This document shows positions 18,949 to 21,518 of a stretch of DNA of 21,518 bases, piece after piece. The number at the start of each line of letters is the position of its first letter. The stretch's first letter is position 1. The notes beneath the pieces are model-generated. The model did not search any database. It saw nothing but the letters and a program-made list of their open reading frames with translations, and was not told the origin of the DNA. This stretch comes from a virus, in IMG/VR virus record IMGVR_UViG_3300032797_000433, positions 1 through 21,518 of that record. One strand, given 5' to 3'. A program made the translations under genes and the position numbers.

Positions 18949-20526
18949 CTATAAACCAGCATCTTCTAAAATGCGTTTGAAATCCTGCATGTAACGTTTC
19001 TTGAGTCCTATGAAATAATGCTCTTGCTCTGGACTTAAGTCTCCGATGGGTTTGCCGATGCGAACCTCTAATTTAGACTTCACTGTTTGTTTCATTCTAT
19101 TGATATGCTCGTCTAAAATAAGGCTGACTGCCAACAACCCTTCCTCTCTGTCCATATCGTTTGCCCGGACTTTCTCAAAGATACGTTTAAGCTCAATAGT
19201 CAGATTTTTCTCAACCTCGGACACTGCATCTATTCCCGGAAGACTTGGCTGAAAACTAGAGGGTTGCTCTTGGCCGCGAATGCCCAGGATCACGTCTCCT
19301 CCAGGTATTTCTTTAAGGTCATAGACTTTCTTGCGCACCTCGTTGACTTGCATGATGGTTGTCATGTTCTTGGCGATCTCGGAGCGCATTAAGTCGACCT
19401 CTGCTTGCTCTCGCTCTGTGACCTCGAATGCGGGCACCCAGGCGATCTTGTAGTTTGGCAACTTTCCGCCCTCGCCGCCAATCGCTTTGTCGATAAGGCG
19501 TTTGAGAACAGGCTCGAACAATGTTTGCTGGTCACTAATCATCTTAAAGTAGGCACGTTCATTCACTTCGCTGCCTGTCAGGGCGCCTGCTTGCGCTCCT
19601 CGAAGCATTGGCTCGGGGATGCCCGTGCCAGTGCTTATGCTCTCCCGGCTGGGCGTTTGATATCTAGTTGGGTCCAGGGCATTGTTGCCGATGCCTTTGA
19701 ATTCCAGGGTCTTGTCTTCATCTGAAACGAAGTATTTTAGCTGGTTAAGATTGTCGAAGGGTTGCGTGTTAATGAAGGCGTTGATTTTGGTTTTGTCTGC
19801 GCCCTTGTATGTTACATGCGGCACGCCGCCGCCCATGCGGATCATAGCGAGAGCAGCAGCCCATCGGATATAGCGCAGGCTCACGCTGTCATCATAAATC
19901 AACTCGGCTATGCTTAATCCCTTGTACCGATGTAGGAAGAGGCGTGTGGCCGCGTGGCAGACTCTGCTGAAATGGATTTCTTTGAGGCCTGCCTTCTCTC
20001 CGCCTATCTTGTAGACTTCAGGCATGCCAGCACTGTCTTCTTGGACATCGGTGATATGGTAGTCTCCAGCGTAGACTTCAAGGTCAGAGATTTTGGCAGC
20101 TCCTCGTAGCTCTTCGTCCAGTTGTTCAGCGGAGTCTTCGGCGCCGAGCACTAGAATTGCCCATCCGAAAAGGCGTTCCAGGGCGGTCAGCTGTATTAAG
20201 TATGATTTGGCCTTGAGGTCCTCCAGCTTCCTTTGGACGTTTTTGTTGAATGTTTCGTCTGCCTCGTCATCTGTGTTTTTGACTGTGAACCAATTGTCCC
20301 AGACATCCAAGGCCACACCATAGGTGACTCGGAATAAGCCGGGTTCCCGGCGGACACCCCACACGATATCGGTCAAGTCAAGAGGCTGGCTGAAGAGGCC
20401 TTTTGTTTTGGAGGTCCCGCGGAGACTGGCTGTCTCAGCTTCGCCTGTCACTGCATCGACTTTTGCGCCGGCGACTGTTAGGGCTCGGCTTTTCTCTTGC
20501 TTGCGCTTGGGCTTTTTTTGGGTCAT
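18949..20526 (-). CDS. Portal protein (DUF1073-like), 525 aa
   Basis: Follows the terminase with an ATGA overlap (20523-20526). A basic N-terminal tail (KKPKRKQEKSR) leads to the clip/wing core: YGVALDVWDNWFTVKN, LTALERLFGWAILVLG, then a stem region and the conserved block SISTGTGIPEPMLRGAQAGALTGSEVNERAYFKMISDQQ, matching DUF1073-type portals (I-P...L-G...G...SG...D...Y...I...Q). The C terminus is a long charged helix set (EVEKNLTIELKRIFEKVR...). Length is typical. It forms the dodecameric ring through which DNA enters and to which the neck attaches. Confidence 0.88.
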   Translation of the reverse strand: MTQKKPKRKQEKSRALTVAGAKVDAVTGEAETASLRGTSKTKGLFSQPLDLTDIVWGVRREPGLFRVTYGVALDVWDNWFTVKNTDDEADETFNKNVQRKLEDLKAKSYLIQLTALERLFGWAILVLGAEDSAEQLDEELRGAAKISDLEVYAGDYHITDVQEDSAGMPEVYKIGGEKAGLKEIHFSRVCHAATRLFLHRYKGLSIAELIYDDSVSLRYIRWAAALAMIRMGGGVPHVTYKGADKTKINAFINTQPFDNLNQLKYFVSDEDKTLEFKGIGNNALDPTRYQTPSRESISTGTGIPEPMLRGAQAGALTGSEVNERAYFKMISDQQTLFEPVLKRLIDKAIGGEGGKLPNYKIAWVPAFEVTEREQAEVDLMRSEIAKNMTTIMQVNEVRKKVYDLKEIPGGDVILGIRGQEQPSSFQPSLPGIDAVSEVEKNLTIELKRIFEKVRANDMDREEGLLAVSLILDEHINRMKQTVKSKLEVRIGKPIGDLSPEQEHYFIGLKKRYMQDFKRILEDAGL

Positions 20527-21518
20527 GTTAATCCCAACCTGAATGCTTCCAAGTCAGGCGGTGGACGAAGCAATAAGGCATAGCGTAGCGCATCAACTGC
20601 GTGGTCACGTTCCTTTACTGCTTCATTATACTCGAATAACTCGTTAATCAGATTTGCGCACCTATTTGAAATGTAGATTCGCGGCTTGCCATCGCCAGCA
20701 ATCAGGAAGCGTCCGCCAAGCTCCCTGAGACCGTCCTCTCGCCTGTTTGCATATGGTTCTGCTGGCAGACCAGCGTGCCTTATGACCTCGATGGTCTCAG
20801 GGCTTGTCTTATCGCAGAAGATAGGCCCGGAGCCATATTCGCGGGCAAAGTCTTTCAACTCTTTGATTAAGGTCTCGGTGTGCGTTTGCGATTGGTAGAA
20901 TTCGTCCAGGGCATAGACGCGGTTGTCGCTGTCATGGGCAATCACGATTATGGCGCTGGGGTTTGTCCAGCCGAAGTCCACGCCATAACGGATTGTGTGC
21001 AGGAATTTTGGGTCAACGTCCTTAATGTGCACTGCGCTGTCGAATGGAAAGTTGCCTTCGCCAGCTCTAGCGAAGCGGCCATGCACGAATCGTTCAGCTA
21101 ATCCTCCTGTGTGGCTGCGCTTGATGTTCTCGATGTAGCCTGGAGGCAAGTTGTCTTTGTTAGCGTCTATGCTGAAGCGGTAGATTTTACTGAGAGGATT
21201 CCGGGTCTTTGGGTTCTCAAACTCGTTGAATAGATCGCTGCCCGGCATGTCCGGGGTGGTGGTGATCCAGGCGCCCACGCGGTTGCCAGGTCGACTGCCG
21301 CGCAGACGTCTTTGGCAGACTTGCCAGGCTAAGCTGAAATGTCGCACTAAGCGTGCCTCGTCAATGTGGATAGCGTCAACGCTAGGGCCTTCTGCCATTT
21401 CGGGTTCTTCGAGGCTGCCAAACCATAGTCGACTGCTAGGAGTCGTGTTCAAGTCCATGCGCAAGTCAGTGCGGTTAAACTCTTTCACGATTGGATTGGC
21501 CTCGACAGGGGCGCCCAG
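20523..21518 (-). CDS. terL: Terminase large subunit, partial (N terminus outside the window), at least 331 aa
   Basis: The frame runs open to the right edge. Numbering from the first visible residue: the Walker B VDAIHIDEA has D53-E54, the coupling motif is ITTTP at 86-90, and the RuvC/RNase H-like nuclease has GVDFGW with D181, FCDKT with D236, and DHAVDALRYAL with D306/D309. The Walker A motif should lie upstream and is not in the window. It pumps DNA into the prohead through the portal and cuts it at the end of packaging. The small subunit is not visible. Confidence 0.95.
   Translation of the reverse strand: MGAPVEANPIVKEFNRTDLRMDLNTTPSSRLWFGSLEEPEMAEGPSVDAIHIDEARLVRHFSLAWQVCQRRLRGSRPGNRVGAWITTTPDMPGSDLFNEFENPKTRNPLSKIYRFSIDANKDNLPPGYIENIKRSHTGGLAERFVHGRFARAGEGNFPFDSAVHIKDVDPKFLHTIRYGVDFGWTNPSAIIVIAHDSDNRVYALDEFYQSQTHTETLIKELKDFAREYGSGPIFCDKTSPETIEVIRHAGLPAEPYANRREDGLRELGGRFLIAGDGKPRIYISNRCANLINELFEYNEAVKERDHAVDALRYALLLRPPPDLEAFRLGLT

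Noticed and set aside
18735-18962. Minus-strand frame opposite the 18696-18944 gene, which would keep the operon uninterrupted
   Set aside because: No SD and a Cys/Leu-rich shadow composition; the plus frame has promoter, SD and a coherent protein.
57-21518. tRNA genes, integrase and attachment sites
   Set aside because: No cloverleaf-like or integrase-like sequence was recognised, so lysogeny cannot be judged from this window.

Overview
The window is one end-truncated piece of a tailed (head-tail, siphovirus-like) virus or provirus, most likely infecting an archaeon. The tailed-virus assignment rests on a complete and ordered set of hallmark proteins on the minus strand: terminase large subunit (cut by the right edge), portal, Mu gpF-like head protein, prohead protease, scaffold-like protein, decoration-like protein, HK97-fold major capsid protein, head-tail connector, tail terminator-like protein, tail tube, a tail assembly chaperone with a probable -1 frameshift, an HK97 gp10-like protein, a very short tape measure and a baseplate hub. 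The archaeal assignment is an inference. It rests on TATA-box-like elements at suitable distances from starts, a membrane-anchored beta-rich protein of a type I associate with archaeal genomes, several small zinc-ribbon proteins, and termination on T-tracts. I cannot name the host; a Bathyarchaeia-like or methanogen host would fit but is not shown. The first 56 bases are not biological: they are Illumina adapter with an index, so the left edge is a library or assembly end, not a genome terminus.

Layout. Positions 57-3007, plus strand: a tightly packed row of small accessory genes. Most have strong GAGG/GGAGG ribosome-binding sites, and two junctions overlap as ATGA. The row contains an unusual pair, a zinc-ribbon fusion protein and a DUF5131-like radical SAM protein, which looks like an inserted cassette. 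A hairpin-plus-T terminator ends this unit; a 33-residue membrane protein follows. A bidirectional terminator at 3245-3294 separates the converging units. Positions 3327-21518, minus strand (transcribed right to left): the virion genes. From terminase to capsid they run 21518 to 15431; the spike/fibre and neck genes run 15329 to 9698; the tail genes run 9701 to 4560; small genes and two membrane proteins sit at the end (4563 to 3327).

How the parts work together. Terminase and portal package DNA into a shell built by capsid, scaffold and protease. The connector and terminator join the head to a non-contractile tail, since I see a tail tube but no sheath. Chaperones and a minimal tape measure set tail length, and a hub carrying carbohydrate-binding-like domains and a 1223-residue propeller/repeat protein would contact the host. 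One gene (18696-18944) is on the plus strand inside this minus-strand unit and has its own TATA-like promoter.

Not seen in the window: integrase, replication proteins, an obvious lysin, tRNA or rRNA genes, CRISPR arrays or insertion sequences. No gene-free stretch exceeds about 125 bases; the longest are 3206-3326, 18579-18695 and 15330-15430.
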